Below are positions 42,160-50,187 of a DNA stretch of 64,000 bases, piece by piece. The DNA lies in NCBI GenBank assembly GCA_947086655.1, contig CAMTZM010000007.1, forward strand, positions 20,199-84,198, written 5' to 3'. The position numbers were made by a program, and so were the translations under genes. Numbering within the stretch: position 1 is the first letter of the stretch; each line of letters begins with the position of its first letter. The notes beneath the pieces are model-generated. The model saw only the letters and a list, made by a program, of their open reading frames with translations, did not search any database and was not told the DNA's origin. The DNA comes from an uncultured Eubacteriaceae bacterium. Its GTDB lineage: Bacteria; Bacillota; Clostridia; Lachnospirales; CAG-274.

Positions 42160-43941
42160 TTATTTTTTAAGCTTAAATCTTGCAACAATACCCTCAAAAG
42201 CCGCTGAACGTCCGGCTAAATCAGACGCCGCCGCTGCACTTTCTTCAGATGTAGCAGTATTATTTGACACAACCTTTGAAATTTGATTAATTCCAATGTT
42301 TATCTCCTCAATAGCTTTATTTTGCATTTCGCTTATTTCAGCTACTTCTTTTGATATATCGGCTATTTTTTCTATTTTTGAAGTAATAGTTTCAATGCTT
42401 CTTGCAGTAGCTTCAGCTATTTCAGAACCTTGTTCCGCTTTTTCAATACTATCTGAAATAAGTGTATCTGTATCTCTTGCCGACTTTTTACTTCTTGCCG
42501 CAAGATTTCTTACTTCTTCAGCTACAACAGCAAAACCTTTCCCATGTTCTCCGGCTCTTGCCGCTTCAACTGCTGCATTAAGCGCAAGCAAATTTGTTTG
42601 AAAAGCTATATCGTCAATAGTTTTAATAATATTTGATATATCATTAGATGCATTATTAATCTCATTCATAGCGTTAAGCATACTTTGCATCTGCATAGTA
42701 ATATTTTCTGTTTCCTTTTTAGCTTCTTCTGTAATTTCACTTGATTCGGCTGTTATAAGAGTATTTTTTCTTGCATGAGATGCTACATTAGCAATAACTT
42801 CTGTAAGCTCATCAACTGCGCTTGCCTGTTCTGTAACACCTTCAGCAAGATTTCCGGCTGAATCTGAAATACTTTTTGCTCCGGCAGAAACTGAATAAGC
42901 CGAATCTCTTATTTCCTCAATAAGACTGTTAAAATTATTTATAATAATTTCAAGTGCACTTTTAAGCTCGGAAAAATTGCCTATATACTCATTTTCAAAT
43001 TTAACATCTAAATTATTTACAGAGAGAGAATTTAAAATTTGAGAAATTTCTGTTATATAATCTGAAAGTACATAATTCGTCCTATTAATTAAAACGGCTA
43101 TATCTTTAAATTTTCCGTTAAAATTAACTTCTTCCGCATGCCCGTTAAAATTTGCCTCAGAAATTTCATAGAGACATCTAATTATTTCTGTTACAGGCAT
43201 TCTAACATATTTCATTATATCATTAAGCTCAATAACAACATCTTTACAATATCCATTATAATCTAATTCATCTAATTTAAAATCAAGTTTTCCCTTTTTA
43301 ATTGAATCGGCTGTATTTTTAACCGATTCATTAACATTTAAAATATTTTGTTTTAATTTTTCTAAAGCATTTGATATATCTGAAATAATGCCTTTTTCTT
43401 CTTTATATGTATACGTAAAATCTCCTTCTGATAATTTCAAAACCGCCTTTTTAACTGATTCAATATTTTTATTTGCATTATCAATAATTTCATTCAAATA
43501 AAGCGCTGTATCTTTATATATGCCTGTATATTTACTTATGTCAATTTTAAAATTATATTCTCCTTTTAAAACACAATTTTTTATATTTTCAATATCAACT
43601 GCAATTTCGGAAAACATATCTTTATTGTATAAAAGTTCACTTTTATTATTTTTATTATTTATTTGATTGTTTTCAAAATCTCTTGTTTTTTTGCCTAAAA
43701 TAAGTAATACAATAACTGCTGCAAATGCCAGTACTAAAACAATTCCAAAAATAAAAATAAACTCTGATTTTTGAGTTAGGGCGTCTTTTAACATTCCATT
43801 AGTTCCGTCAACCGAGTTTTGTAAATTATAACCGCCGCTTTTTTGAATATTAAAAATATAAAAAAGACAAACAAAACTATAAACAAAAGCAACTAATACA
43901 ACAAATAAAGCTGCAATCCATTTTTTCAGCTTAACATTCAT
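42160..43941 (-). CDS. Methyl-accepting chemotaxis protein with short sensor and HAMP-like repeats
   Basis: This 593-residue receptor has two membrane helices (about 9-31 and 62-83) with only some 30 residues between them, so there is almost no extracellular sensor. HAMP-like repeats follow (about 110-350), for example [25 protein letters not shown] and [10 protein letters not shown]. The signalling domain is nearly identical to its neighbour, with [20 protein letters not shown] and [16 protein letters not shown]. Sensing may occur in the membrane or cytoplasm, or through partners. It is the upstream gene of a tandem receptor pair, which suggests duplication followed by change of the input half. 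AAGGAGG precedes the ATG. Confidence 0.92.
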   Translation of the reverse strand: MNVKLKKWIAALFVVLVAFVYSFVCLFYIFNIQKSGGYNLQNSVDGTNGMLKDALTQKSEFIFIFGIVLVLAFAAVIVLLILGKKTRDFENNQINNKNNKSELLYNKDMFSEIAVDIENIKNCVLKGEYNFKIDISKYTGIYKDTALYLNEIIDNANKNIESVKKAVLKLSEGDFTYTYKEEKGIISDISNALEKLKQNILNVNESVKNTADSIKKGKLDFKLDELDYNGYCKDVVIELNDIMKYVRMPVTEIIRCLYEISEANFNGHAEEVNFNGKFKDIAVLINRTNYVLSDYITEISQILNSLSVNNLDVKFENEYIGNFSELKSALEIIINNFNSLIEEIRDSAYSVSAGAKSISDSAGNLAEGVTEQASAVDELTEVIANVASHARKNTLITAESSEITEEAKKETENITMQMQSMLNAMNEINNASNDISNIIKTIDDIAFQTNLLALNAAVEAARAGEHGKGFAVVAEEVRNLAARSKKSARDTDTLISDSIEKAEQGSEIAEATARSIETITSKIEKIADISKEVAEISEMQNKAIEEINIGINQISKVVSNNTATSEESAAAASDLAGRSAAFEGIVARFKLKK

Positions 43942-44073
43942 TTAAAAACACGCCTCCTTAATAATAAAAATATATTACATAATAATACAAACACTTTCAG
44001 AAATTATAGCATAATAAATAAATAAAATCAATGGCATGAGTATATTTTATAATACTTTTTTTAAATAATTAAA

Positions 44074-44105
44074 AAACAAAACCGCAGTTTTCAGCGGTTT
44101 TGTTT
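44074..44105 (-). terminator. Terminator of the cyclophilin gene
   Basis: AAACAAAACCGC and GCGGTTTTGTTT form a 12-base stem with an 8-base loop, followed on the minus strand by TTTTTTAATT. It lies between the cyclophilin gene and the downstream chemoreceptor gene. Confidence 0.88.
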
Positions 44106-44219
44106 CAAGTTATTTTTTTTATTTATAATATAATACTAAATACCATTTGACCTGTATATAAAAATTCTAATAGTCTTAACTGCAATTTTTTAGTATTGCA
44201 GATGATTTTATTATAAAAA

Positions 44220-45086
44220 TTATCCGTTATATTTTGTTACTTCAATAGTTGTAACAGTAATATCCTCAAGAGGCTTATCATTTGTTTTATCAGTCTCGCA
44301 CTCTGCTATTTTATCTACAACATCCATGCCATCTATAACTTGCCCAAAAACAGTGTAACTTAAATCCAGAGAAGGATAACCGCCAATTTCTTTATATTTT
44401 TCCATATATTTTTGAGGAAATAAATCACCGTATTTTAAACCGTCTTTCAATTCTTCATCAGCTACTTCAATTGATTGATTTATGAAACTTAAACTATCAT
44501 CGTCAATTTTTTTGTTCTGCACAATATAAAACTGACTTCCGTTTGTGTCAGGGCCGGCATTTGCCATACATAAAGCCCCTCTGTAATTTCTTAAATGAGC
44601 ATTAACCTCATTTTCAAAAGGAACTCCCCATATACTTTCCCCGCCTGTTCCGTCACCTTTAGGGTCTCCTGACTGAATCATAAAATCTTTTATAACTCTA
44701 TGAAACGTAACATTATCATAATAACCGTCTTTGGCGTGAGTGACAAAGTTTTCAACAGCCTTAGGAGCTGCCTGCGGGAAAAATCTAACCGTAATATCTC
44801 CCATACTTGTTTTTATAACAGCAATTTCTTCTCCTTTTTCAGGCATAGCAAATTGGTCAATCTCATAATCTGTTACCATTTTATTAAGCACTTCCTTCAT
44901 CTCTTCTTCTTCATTCTCAACATTATTGTTTTCAGATTCGCTGTTGTTTTCCAATAACTGTGTAGATATTTCTGTTTCCTCAATGTTATTATTTGGCTCA
45001 TTAGCATCGTCTTTCCCATCAAAACATCCTGAAAGCATTAAAGTACAAACCATTGCTGAAATTAAAACAAATTTTTTCATATTCAT
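44220..45086 (-). CDS. Cyclophilin-type peptidyl-prolyl isomerase lipoprotein
   Basis: The product (286-288 residues) has a lipoprotein signal with lipobox LSGC (Cys about 21) and an acidic Asn/Glu linker (about 25-75). A cyclophilin domain follows (about 85-285), with FHRVIKDFMIQSGDP (catalytic Arg), GTGGESIWG and ANAGPDTNGSQFYI. It would speed proline isomerisation of exported proteins outside the membrane. The domain has an insertion with KYMEKYKEIGGYPSLD before GQVIDGMDVVD. AAGGAG fits best with the ATG at 45080, so the start may be two codons in from 45086. A terminator follows. Confidence 0.92.
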   Translation of the reverse strand: MNMKKFVLISAMVCTLMLSGCFDGKDDANEPNNNIEETEISTQLLENNSESENNNVENEEEEMKEVLNKMVTDYEIDQFAMPEKGEEIAVIKTSMGDITVRFFPQAAPKAVENFVTHAKDGYYDNVTFHRVIKDFMIQSGDPKGDGTGGESIWGVPFENEVNAHLRNYRGALCMANAGPDTNGSQFYIVQNKKIDDDSLSFINQSIEVADEELKDGLKYGDLFPQKYMEKYKEIGGYPSLDLSYTVFGQVIDGMDVVDKIAECETDKTNDKPLEDITVTTIEVTKYNG

Positions 45087-45133
45087 AAAACTCCTTTTGT
45101 AATAATAAAGTTAAATAATAGTATTTCAAAAAG

Positions 45134-45232
45134 TGTCAAAGACTATTCGCATTTTTGCTTTGCAAAAATACTCATAACCTATGTAATAAGCACCCACGCT
45201 TAAATAGCGGGGGACTTTCTTCGTCAGTTAAA
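45134..45232. repeat. IS200/IS605-end-like palindromic element
   Basis: The element begins GTCAAAGACTATTC, contains the hairpin GCATTTTTGCTTTGCAAAAATAC, and then CCCACGCTTAAATAGCGGGGG. It ends with ACTTTCTTCGTCAGTTAAAA. Its first half matches the repeat at 39509-39581, and its palindrome resembles that at 53796-53817. The layout is like the hairpin-bearing ends recognised by Y1 transposases, but no transposase gene is present. Confidence 0.5.
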
Positions 45233-45244
45233 ATAAATTCTTAA

Positions 45245-46270
45245 TTAATCATTTAAACCATACTTAGATTTAAAAACTTTTGAAATCAGCTTAACATCGT
45301 ATTCATTTAAAGTATATTCTTTAGGGAGAATTCCTATAAATCCGTCTAAATATACAACATTTTTATCAAAAGCCTCACTTACAGCACGAACCGGAATAAA
45401 AATTCTGCTTTCATAAATTTCCGCCGGCTGCTCAAGAGTAACCGAAGAATTATTTACAAACATAATATTTTCGCCGGCTGTAAGCTGTATTTTATTTTTT
45501 CCGTCATTAATAATAACGGTTTTACTGTCATTATTGTATGAGACAAAAGCTCCTAAAGCGTCTGAAATAACTCTTATAGGCACAAGCGTAGAACCGTTTT
45601 TAATAAAAGGAACGACTGAAAAGTTATTATCGTCAATATTCTTTTTTATCCCTTTATCGTAAAACCAGTTTTGATTCAAATAAAAAAATATCGAATTTTC
45701 AACGGCTTTTTCAATATATTCCGTATCGACTAAATTAATAAGTTCAAAATATTCGTCGTCTATAACACTTTCTTTTTTATCGAATACTCCTAAAAATTCT
45801 TCCTGCTGAACTTCAACATCTTCTTTAATTTCGACTTCTTCGTAGGAACTATCATCTTCTTCAGAATTAATATCCTCATCATAACCCAGTACTTTTATTT
45901 CAGTACGCTGCATTGTTGTTTTTCCATGTTCATTATTTACATAAAGCTTAATATAATGAGTGCCTGTCTCATAAAATTGACGCTTAAATTCCCATGTGAC
46001 TTTTGATTTCTTATTAAATTGGTATTTTTCGTTTTTTTCATCATCATCAATAATAATGTAAACATTAGATGCCTCATTATCCGTTTTGACTTGAAAATAA
46101 ACCATCTGCCCTACTTTAGGCGTTTTAGACGATACAGAAAATTTTGTTATATTGATTTTATTAAAACTTGAGCCATGAACAATAAAAACGGAAAAAATCA
46201 TTTGTAAAAATATAAGTAAAAAAACTAAAAATGTCCTTGATTTTTTCAAATCACTCACCAACCCTTTCAT
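45245..46270 (-). CDS. Membrane-anchored copper-amine-oxidase-like domain protein
   Basis: The 341-residue protein has an N-terminal hydrophobic segment (SRTFLVFLLIFLQMIFSVFIV), then an Ig-like domain (about 40-125, ending GTHYIKLYVNNEHG). An acidic linker (about 126-170) leads to a C-terminal copper amine oxidase N-domain-like module (about 215-330) with STLVPIRVISDALGA and IFIPVRAVSEAF. Such modules are common in Clostridia wall proteins and are not enzymes in this setting; they are thought to bind wall components. The start is uncertain: ATG at 46270 has a weak AAGG site, and a TTG at 46249 would also keep the signal segment. The function is unknown. Confidence 0.75.
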   Translation of the reverse strand: MKGLVSDLKKSRTFLVFLLIFLQMIFSVFIVHGSSFNKINITKFSVSSKTPKVGQMVYFQVKTDNEASNVYIIIDDDEKNEKYQFNKKSKVTWEFKRQFYETGTHYIKLYVNNEHGKTTMQRTEIKVLGYDEDINSEEDDSSYEEVEIKEDVEVQQEEFLGVFDKKESVIDDEYFELINLVDTEYIEKAVENSIFFYLNQNWFYDKGIKKNIDDNNFSVVPFIKNGSTLVPIRVISDALGAFVSYNNDSKTVIINDGKNKIQLTAGENIMFVNNSSVTLEQPAEIYESRIFIPVRAVSEAFDKNVVYLDGFIGILPKEYTLNEYDVKLISKVFKSKYGLND

Positions 46271-46291
46271 AAAAAAAATAACCTTATGTAT

Positions 46292-46320
46292 ATGTTACTA
46301 TAATAAAAAAGTAATGTCAA
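46292..46320 (-). promoter_or_regulatory. Promoter of the leftward copper-amine-oxidase-like gene
   Basis: A consensus TTGACA (minus strand, 46315-46320) is followed after 17 bases by TAACAT (46292-46297). It lies about 22 bases before the ATG, giving a very short leader. The rest of the 308-base divergent gap 46271-46578 is AT-rich with short direct repeats (TGTAATTGTAATTGTAA) and no gene. Confidence 0.65.
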
Positions 46321-46578
46321 ACCCATACTTATCCATAAAAATATAATTTAATGTTAATAAAATAATTTATTAATAATAATGTAAAAAAACTTACAATATT
46401 TAAAATAAAACACAACTGTAATGTAATTGTAATTGTAAAAAAAATAAAAAAATGCAATAATATTATTATAAACTTATAATCAATCTATTTTTTATAACCT
46501 ATAATATTTTAGAAAAATTATTTTGGTTAAATATATGATTGATTGACTACAAAATTATTATACGAGGAGGGTTATAAC

Positions 46579-47535
46579 TTGTATACAATAAAAAAAACTA
46601 TTTTGTTTTTTACCGCTTTATTTATATTTACCTCTTTAAATTTTAATGTTTATGCTCTAAACAATACATCAGAATACTCAACACCTAAAAATATATCAAG
46701 CTCAAAAAACAATATAAATATAAAAGGATATATACCAATAATTAAAAATTTGACAAATCCTATTTTTCAATATAATCTTAATCAAACAATACAAAAAAAT
46801 TATGAAGAAATTATTTTGGATGCGTCAAAAAATTCAGTAAGAACTATTACAATAAGTTATGATGTAATATCGTCTGATAATTTTCTTTCAATTATATTAT
46901 ACGTATCAAATACGAATAAGAAAACAAGCAGCATAAAAACCTTTGTAGTAGATAAAACAAAAAATAAATATGCTAAAATAAACGATATATTAGGGGTAAA
47001 CGGATTAGGATACGCAAATAAAATGGTATCTAATTTAATAAAAAATGATAAAACAACAAATTATTTTAACACATCGGCTGTTACAGAAAACACTCCTTTT
47101 TATGTGAAAAACGAAAATGTTGTAATTCCATATGGAGCTGGAGAAATTGCTGCCGTATCAAAGGGCATAATAAATTTTGAAGTACCAAAGGGAAATATAT
47201 ACAATTATACCGTAAAAAATTATTATACAAAAACAATGTATAATATAAAAATGATTCCCATTCGAGAAGTTGTTGAGCATTTTGGTTATACAGTTTTATG
47301 GAATTCAAAAACGGAAACAATACAAATAAATAAGGGAAGTGAATATATTACATCAATAAAAGTTGGACGAAACAGCTATCCTAAATCTAAAGCATCTCCT
47401 AAATTTCTTGAATCCGCTCCCGAAATAAAAAACTCAAAAACATATGTACCAGTATCTTTTTTTGAGGAAATACTTGACCTTTTGTATGCCCCTGAAACAA
47501 ATGGTGACATAACAATATCAAGTTATAAATTATAA
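46579..47535 (+). CDS. Secreted protein with DUF3298-like and copper-amine-oxidase-like domains
   Basis: The 318-residue product has a signal peptide (KKTILFFTALFIFTSLNFNV, cleavage near YA). A domain resembling DUF4163/DUF3298 follows (about 45-215), the alpha/beta module of wall-associated proteins such as RsiV. A copper-amine-oxidase-like module closes the protein (about 225-318), with IKMIPIREVVEHFGYTV and KTYVPVSFFEEIL. The start is TTG at 46579 because GAGGAGGG lies exactly before it. An upstream in-frame TTG at 46543 would contain that ribosome site within the coding part. It is divergent from a gene with a related module. A wall-binding or signal-sensing role is inference. Confidence 0.75.
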   Translation: MYTIKKTILFFTALFIFTSLNFNVYALNNTSEYSTPKNISSSKNNINIKGYIPIIKNLTNPIFQYNLNQTIQKNYEEIILDASKNSVRTITISYDVISSDNFLSIILYVSNTNKKTSSIKTFVVDKTKNKYAKINDILGVNGLGYANKMVSNLIKNDKTTNYFNTSAVTENTPFYVKNENVVIPYGAGEIAAVSKGIINFEVPKGNIYNYTVKNYYTKTMYNIKMIPIREVVEHFGYTVLWNSKTETIQINKGSEYITSIKVGRNSYPKSKASPKFLESAPEIKNSKTYVPVSFFEEILDLLYAPETNGDITISSYKL

Positions 47536-47571
47536 AAATATAAAAAACATAAAATAATATAAAAAATAACA

Positions 47572-47597
47572 CACCCCACGTGAAAACACGTGGGGTG
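47572..47597. repeat. Perfect CACCCCACGTG palindrome
   Basis: CACCCCACGTG and CACGTGGGGTG are perfect 11-base arms around AAAA, 36 bases after the preceding stop. A GC-rich CGCCGCCGCC follows instead of a T run, so it is not a classic terminator on the plus strand. It may act as a transcription end or be a mobile-element relic like the palindromes at 45191 and 53796. Confidence 0.5.
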
Positions 47598-47666
47598 CGC
47601 CGCCGCCCTAACAATAAATACAGCTACCTAAGGTAATAAAAGTAATAAATAATACATTAGGCAGGA

Positions 47667-47754
47667 CGGAGAAGGAGGGATTTGAACCCTCGCGCCGCGC
47701 AAACGACCTACTCCCTTAGCAGGGGAGCCTCTTCAGCCACTTGAGTACTTCTCC
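47667..47754 (-). tRNA. tRNA-Ser (anticodon GCU)
   Basis: The minus-strand sequence folds as a class II tRNA. The acceptor arms GGAGAAG and CTTCTCC pair with discriminator G. The anticodon arm is CTCCC-CTGCTAA-GGGAG with anticodon GCT, a long variable arm follows, and the T arm is GAGGGTTCAAATCCCTC. It reads AGC/AGU serine codons. The 3' CCA is not encoded. Confidence 0.95.
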
Positions 47755-47770
47755 AAAATATTATAAATTT

Positions 47771-47799
47771 ATTATAAACCATAAATTTATAAATTGCAA
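47771..47799 (-). promoter_or_regulatory. Promoter of tRNA-Ser
   Basis: On the minus strand TTGCAA and TATAAT are separated by 17 bases and end 17 bases before the first tRNA base. Confidence 0.85.
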
Positions 47800-47917
47800 T
47801 ACTTTTTTTAATTTAAAAGTAAAATATTATTCTTAGGAGTTTCTTAAAAACATTAATTAAGTTCCAATTTTATTTTTATAAAACTTTTTTATATTTATAA
47901 TTACTTTATAGTCAAAT

Positions 47918-48017
47918 CACCTTACAATTTTATTCAAGGGCTATTTGTATTTTTGTTTTCACAAAAATACAAATAGCCGGCGGCGGGTACTTCATATGTC
48001 GGTTAAATTACAAGGTG
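47918..48017. repeat. 100-base inverted-repeat element after noc
   Basis: The outer arms CACCTTACAATTT and AAATTACAAGGTG enclose a strong 18-base hairpin (GGCTATTTGTATTTTTGT, loop TTTC). After that comes CGGCGGGTACTTCATATGTCGGTTAAAT. The inner hairpin and the right part resemble the elements at 39509 and 45134. It lies just past the noc stop codon and could also act as its terminator. Confidence 0.55.
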
Positions 48018-48038
48018 TTTTATTAATTTTATTATATT

Positions 48039-48857
48039 CTACAAACAATTTGATTTAGGTCTATTTATTTTTATATTTATTTCGTATCCATTTTCCTCCT
48101 CAATAAGATTATAGCTTGTCTCCATTCCTGATTTTCTCATAATTTCAAGTGCTTTATTAATGGTATTTGTAAAAAGACGAATATCTTTTACATATGTTTT
48201 AATTCTTCTGCCTGAAATAGCTTTTCCACTTTTTTTTGAAAGTGTACTTTCCATAAGTTCTTCTGTTCTTTTTACATTAAGACCGTATTTAACCACTTTT
48301 TGCAATACTTCCTCCTGTAAATTTTTATCCTCCGTTTTTAATAATACTCTTGCATGTCCTTCTGTAAGTCCATTTTCTGTAATAATTGACTTTATATTCA
48401 AGTCAAGTTTTAATATTTCGATTTTATCAGCTACACTGCTTTGACTTTTCCCCAATATAAAAGCAAGCTGTTCTTGTGTATAACCATAATCGTCCATTAA
48501 ATTTCTATATCCCTGAGCTTCCTCAAAAAATGTAAGTTCTTCTCTCTGTATATTTTCTATAAGAGATATAGCAGCGCTGTCCTTATCATTTACATTTACA
48601 ATTATTGCCGGAATTGTTTCAAGACCAGCCATCTTAGACGCTTTAAGCCTTCTTTCCCCTGAAACTATTTCATATGTAGAATTGCTTATATACCTTACGC
48701 TTATAGGCTGCATAACTCCATATTGGCTTATTGAGCGGGACAGTTCAATAAGAGATGCCTTTTCAAAATATTTACGCGGCTGATATGGGTTTGGGCGTAT
48801 TTTAGCTATTGGTATATATACAACCTCATCACAGCTTATAATCGCGACATTATACAT
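48039..48857 (-). CDS. noc: Noc/ParB-family DNA-binding protein
   Basis: The 272-residue protein has the ParB/Noc architecture. A CTP-binding N-terminal domain includes RPNPYQPRKYF (about 21-31), SGERRLKASKMAGL (about 66-79) and ENIQREELTFFEEAQGY (about 101-117). A helix-turn-helix follows (about 126-151), then a helical C-terminal dimerisation part. The place after rsmG is that of noc in Bacillus. The DNA-contact residues Q139, K145 and K150 agree with Noc, but G167 agrees with ParB. The N-terminal amphipathic membrane helix of Bacillus Noc is missing. No parA/soj follows; a tRNA gene does. Roles in nucleoid occlusion or chromosome segregation are both possible. Confidence 0.85.
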   Translation of the reverse strand: MYNVAIISCDEVVYIPIAKIRPNPYQPRKYFEKASLIELSRSISQYGVMQPISVRYISNSTYEIVSGERRLKASKMAGLETIPAIIVNVNDKDSAAISLIENIQREELTFFEEAQGYRNLMDDYGYTQEQLAFILGKSQSSVADKIEILKLDLNIKSIITENGLTEGHARVLLKTEDKNLQEEVLQKVVKYGLNVKRTEELMESTLSKKSGKAISGRRIKTYVKDIRLFTNTINKALEIMRKSGMETSYNLIEEENGYEINIKINRPKSNCL

Positions 48858-48989
48858 ATATAATACCTCCCTTAGTTTTTGCCATTTTCCATTATTTTCT
48901 ATTTAGTATATAAAAATTATAACATAATATTAAAATATTTCTCCTTATTCTAAATATTCAAAATATTTCCTTTTCGTCAAACAAAAATA

Positions 48990-49017
48990 AAAAGCCCTGT
49001 CATTTAATAGGGCTTTT
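48990..49017 (-). terminator. Terminator overlapping the rsmG 3' end
   Basis: AAAAGCCCT and AGGGCTTTT pair around the rsmG stop codon (49000-49002), so the last sense codons form one stem arm. A T-rich minus-strand flank follows. It separates rsmG from noc transcription. Confidence 0.8.
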
Positions 49018-49728
49018 AGTTATTTTTGATGGTCTGCGTGGGTATTGCGGCGGTGTTTGTCCTAATTTCTTTATCGAAATTATGCTATGTGTTATGTCGG
49101 TATAAGGTATATTTACTTTTTTTATATCCAATATTTTACTCTTTAGTACTTTTAAAGCTTCCTTTGCTGTATTAATTTCCTCTGTCACATCTGGGCCTTT
49201 TAAGCAAATAGATTCTCCTCCCACTTTTAAAAGAGGAATCGAATATTCTAAAAGTATATTAAGCTGACTTACAGCCCTTGACATGCAAAAATCAAATTTT
49301 TCTCTTAAATTAGGGTCATGCCCGGCATCTTCAGCTCTCATATGTATAATATTAACATCATATATTTCCATTTTTGAAAGAACATTTTCTATAAAATTCA
49401 ATCTTTTTTTCTGACTGTCAATAAGAGTAACATTAGCTTTTAAATTAACAAGCTTTATCGGAATCCCGGGAAAACCTGCACCGGTACCCACATCTATTAC
49501 AGACTTTTCATATAAATTTTTTGAAACACAAACAGCAGCCGAGTCTACGAAATGCTTTAATATTACTTCCCTTTCATCTGTAATAGCTGTTAAATTCATT
49601 TTTTCATTCCAGCTTAAAAGCATATCCTTATATATAATAAAGCGTTCCACTGTTTTACTGTCTATATTTATTCCTATTTTCTCAAACGAGTTTTCAAGCA
49701 ATTTATCTATATTAAAACCTGTTTCCAT
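49000..49728 (-). CDS. rsmG: 16S rRNA (guanine-N7) methyltransferase RsmG
   Basis: RsmG (GidB) methylates a guanine in the 530 loop of 16S rRNA; its loss gives low-level streptomycin resistance. The 242 residues show the SAM-binding VIDVGTGAGFPGIPIKL segment, LIDSQKKRLNF, MRAEDAG and the catalytic-region SRAVSQLNILLEY. The ATG at 49728 lies inside the 3' end of the upstream unknown gene, with a 22-base overlap and AAGGGAG ahead of it. It is part of the conserved mnmE-mnmG-rsmG-noc order. Confidence 0.96.
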   Translation of the reverse strand: METGFNIDKLLENSFEKIGINIDSKTVERFIIYKDMLLSWNEKMNLTAITDEREVILKHFVDSAAVCVSKNLYEKSVIDVGTGAGFPGIPIKLVNLKANVTLIDSQKKRLNFIENVLSKMEIYDVNIIHMRAEDAGHDPNLREKFDFCMSRAVSQLNILLEYSIPLLKVGGESICLKGPDVTEEINTAKEALKVLKSKILDIKKVNIPYTDITHSIISIKKLGQTPPQYPRRPSKITKSPIK

Positions 49729-50186
49729 TTTATATATACTCCCTTGCTTATTATAGATTCCTCAACAGTTATTTTATATATTTTAAAATTGCTGAAAATG
49801 TCTGGTTCATTTCTAAGATACAACTTTACAACACTTACTTCATCTTGTGAATCTTTTACAAGAATAGGGCTTATTCCGGACTTTCCCGTTCCCTTATAAG
49901 GCATATAAAGACATTTGTAACTTTTTAAGTCTTTAAATACCTTCATTATTTCGTCAATCTTAAAATATGCAAGAAAACTTCGGCTTAAATATGTTCCTGC
50001 CTCTTCGCTTTTCCCATTTATAACAGCCTCCATAAAACCTTTTGCCGCTGAAAGGTCATTTTCAACACTAAAAAAAGGATTCATTCCATTTTTAAAACAA
50101 AATTGTCTGCTTTTATACGTATGGGTTATATCTTTCCTATTGCTTGTATTTACACACCATTGCACAAATACATGCTTTTCATTCAA
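49707..50186 (-). CDS. Unknown 159-residue protein between mnmG and rsmG
   Basis: I do not recognise this protein. It has no signal peptide or membrane helix. Visible features are an N-terminal segment with HVFVQWCVNTSNRK, a middle part with NDLSAAKGFMEAVINGKSEE and a beta-rich C-terminal half ending SKGVYIKWKQVLI. This overall pattern is weakly like small NTF2-like or DUF4878-type folds. The start is TTG at 50186, one base after the mnmG stop, with AAGGAG located in the last mnmG codons. It overlaps rsmG by 22 bases. Tight coupling on both sides makes it a real gene and a stable part of the operon. In most Firmicutes mnmG and rsmG are adjacent. Confidence 0.75.
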   Translation of the reverse strand: MNEKHVFVQWCVNTSNRKDITHTYKSRQFCFKNGMNPFFSVENDLSAAKGFMEAVINGKSEEAGTYLSRSFLAYFKIDEIMKVFKDLKSYKCLYMPYKGTGKSGISPILVKDSQDEVSVVKLYLRNEPDIFSNFKIYKITVEESIISKGVYIKWKQVLI

Positions 50187-50187
50187 C

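Noticed and set aside
48039..48857. Calling the protein a plain ParB/Spo0J
   Set aside because: Three of four specificity residues and its place after rsmG fit Noc better, and no parA is adjacent; hence the mixed call.
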